64,000 bases of DNA from Polyangium sp. y55x31 (GTDB taxonomy: Bacteria > Myxococcota_A > Polyangia > Polyangiales > Polyangiaceae), in NCBI RefSeq assembly GCF_029946505.1, contig NZ_JARZHG010000043.1:1-64000 (forward strand), written 5' to 3'. The notes under the pieces are model-generated. The model saw nothing but the letters and a program-made list of their open reading frames with translations. It made no database searches and had not been told where the DNA came from. A program made the translations under genes and the position numbers. This document shows, in pieces, positions 63,110 to 64,000 of the stretch. How positions within the stretch are numbered: position 1 is the stretch's first letter; each line of letters starts with the position of its first letter.

Positions 63110-64000
63110 TGCGATTCGCCACGAAGACGCAGGTGCTCTCCCGGGTCCTCGCCCTGTCGTTCGTCCTCGGCGCGGGCGGGTGCGTGATCCTCGGGTACGA
63201 TTTCGACAAACAGCCGCCGATCGGCTGCCAGAAAGCGGCGGATTGCCCGGGCGAGGACACCGGGTGCGGCAAGCGCGCCTGCGACCAGGGCGTGTGCACG
63301 TACGTGGACAAGCTGCCCAAGGGCGAAAAGCCCATCGGCCAGCCGGTCGACGATTGCCAGGACGTGACGTGTGACGGCGAGGGCCGCGCCATCTCGAAGC
63401 CGGCGCCGGATCAGCTCCCCGAGGACGGGAGCGAGTGCACCGAGGACAAGTGCGTCGACGGGACGCCGCTCTTCGTGCCCCTGGAGAAGACCACGCCTTG
63501 CGGCAAGGACAAGCTGCTCATGTGCGACGGCCTCGGGTCCTGCGCGGGCTGCACGATGCCGAGCGAATGCGGCGACGACGGCCCGTGCTTGAAATGGTCG
63601 TGCGAGAGCGGGGTGTGCATTCGCGCGTTCGAGCCTGCGGGCACGGTCGTCGCCGACACGGTGGTGGGTGATTGCAAGGCCGAGGCCTGTGACGGCGCGG
63701 GCAAGCTCGACCAGATCCCATATCCGGACGACGCGGCTGACGACGGGGATCCCTGCACCGACGACATCTGCACGGAGATGGGCACCGATCATGCCCCCGC
63801 GGCGAACGGCACGCCTTGCGAGACGGGGTGCCGGGCGTGCACGGACGGGATCTGCGGCGATTGCAGCCCGGGGTTCGTCTGCGAGAACATGGCCTGCACC
63901 CCGGTGGGCGAGCAGCCCGTGGGATCGGTCTGCGGGACGAACGCCGAGTGCATGACGGGATTCTGCGTCCAGGGGGTGTGCTGCGAGAGCGCGTGCGACG
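63109..64000 (+). CDS. Cys-rich lipoprotein, third gene of triad C, 3' end beyond window
   Basis: The frame from ATG 63109 (TGATG overlap with the PEGA-like gene) is open to the window edge, 297 codons. It starts MRFATKTQVLSRVLALSFVLGAGGC, a signal with lipobox (GGC). The rest has many short disulfide-type modules (CPGEDTGCGKRACDQGVC, DDCQDVTCDGEGRA, CTEDKCVDG, CTMPSECGDDGPCLKWSCESGVC, CTDDICTEMG), like the disulfide-rich repeats of many myxobacterial lipoproteins. It fits the third place of the kinase-PEGA-lipoprotein triad. The C-terminus is unknown because the gene continues past the edge. Confidence 0.85.
   Translation, partial: MRFATKTQVLSRVLALSFVLGAGGCVILGYDFDKQPPIGCQKAADCPGEDTGCGKRACDQGVCTYVDKLPKGEKPIGQPVDDCQDVTCDGEGRAISKPAPDQLPEDGSECTEDKCVDGTPLFVPLEKTTPCGKDKLLMCDGLGSCAGCTMPSECGDDGPCLKWSCESGVCIRAFEPAGTVVADTVVGDCKAEACDGAGKLDQIPYPDDAADDGDPCTDDICTEMGTDHAPAANGTPCETGCRACTDGICGDCSPGFVCENMACTPVGEQPVGSVCGTNAECMTGFCVQGVCCESACD

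Overview
The window is very GC-rich, gene-dense DNA with no stretch of more than about 280 bases lacking a gene. It looks like a chromosomal segment of a myxobacterium (Myxococcota), most likely of the Sorangium/Polyangium group (Polyangiales). The grounds are the many lipoproteins with (GGx)n linkers, the Cys-rich CGDG...CDDGN repeats, MopE-type CNGxDxDCDG motifs, several eukaryote-like Ser/Thr kinases next to TPR/PEGA-type membrane proteins, a GCGC-TM-Arg (MYXO-CTERM-like) tail, and RsbR-type modules. I see no rRNA, tRNA, CRISPR array, phage or insertion sequence.

Layout. 1-3.7 kb: two secreted lipoproteins (one cut by the left edge). 3.8-8.1 kb: a five-gene, end-overlapping operon of two related polytopic membrane proteins, a membrane-anchored coiled-coil protein, an OmpR-type regulator and a histidine kinase. 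8.3-12.3 kb: an extended SDR, a zinc alcohol dehydrogenase and two surface proteins. 12.4-15.7 kb: a membrane-bound metallophosphoesterase followed 10 bp later by a membrane-anchored coiled-coil protein with a YEATS-like beta-sandwich (a possible conflict or signalling pair), then a DUF4476-like secreted protein. 15.7-19.1 kb and 22.6-26.2 kb: two kinase + PEGA-type membrane protein + lipoprotein triads, separated by an ECF sigma factor, a matrixin-like protease and two lipoproteins. 26.3-30.3 kb: one reading frame joining a complete topoisomerase III to a RecQ helicase, with a nested palindrome carried in frame in the linker. 30.4-35.9 kb: a StyA-like flavin monooxygenase behind tandem operator-like repeats, a VTT-domain membrane protein, a HEAT-like protein, a hydrolase and a VOC protein. 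35.9-38.3 kb: two divergent paralogous alpha/beta hydrolases. 38.4-42.1 kb: a cytochrome P460-like haem lipoprotein, an ABC-F ATPase and a GNAT protein. 42.0-49.9 kb: a glycosidase-like lipoprotein, a class III aminotransferase, a Maf/YceF pyrophosphatase, an RsbR-like PAS-STAS protein, a MATE exporter and a divergent DcsG-like ATP-grasp enzyme. 50-59.3 kb: a PEGA protein, beta-propeller and beta-helix surface proteins, an RsbRD-GAF histidine kinase, an MscS channel, a DUF1254/1214 protein and an LRR lipoprotein. 59.5-64 kb: a membrane protein of unknown function and a third kinase-PEGA-lipoprotein triad running off the right edge.

How the genes work together. The recurring theme is envelope signalling: three kinase triads with translationally coupled genes, a two-component operon with accessory membrane proteins, an RsbR-type protein, a GAF histidine kinase and an orphan ECF sigma factor, set among many lipoproteins. 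The strongest candidates for something new are the phosphoesterase/YEATS-like membrane pair, the kinase-PEGA-lipoprotein triads whose PEGA proteins share a Phe-terminated C-terminal motif, and the topoisomerase III-RecQ fusion with its palindromic in-frame insertion.
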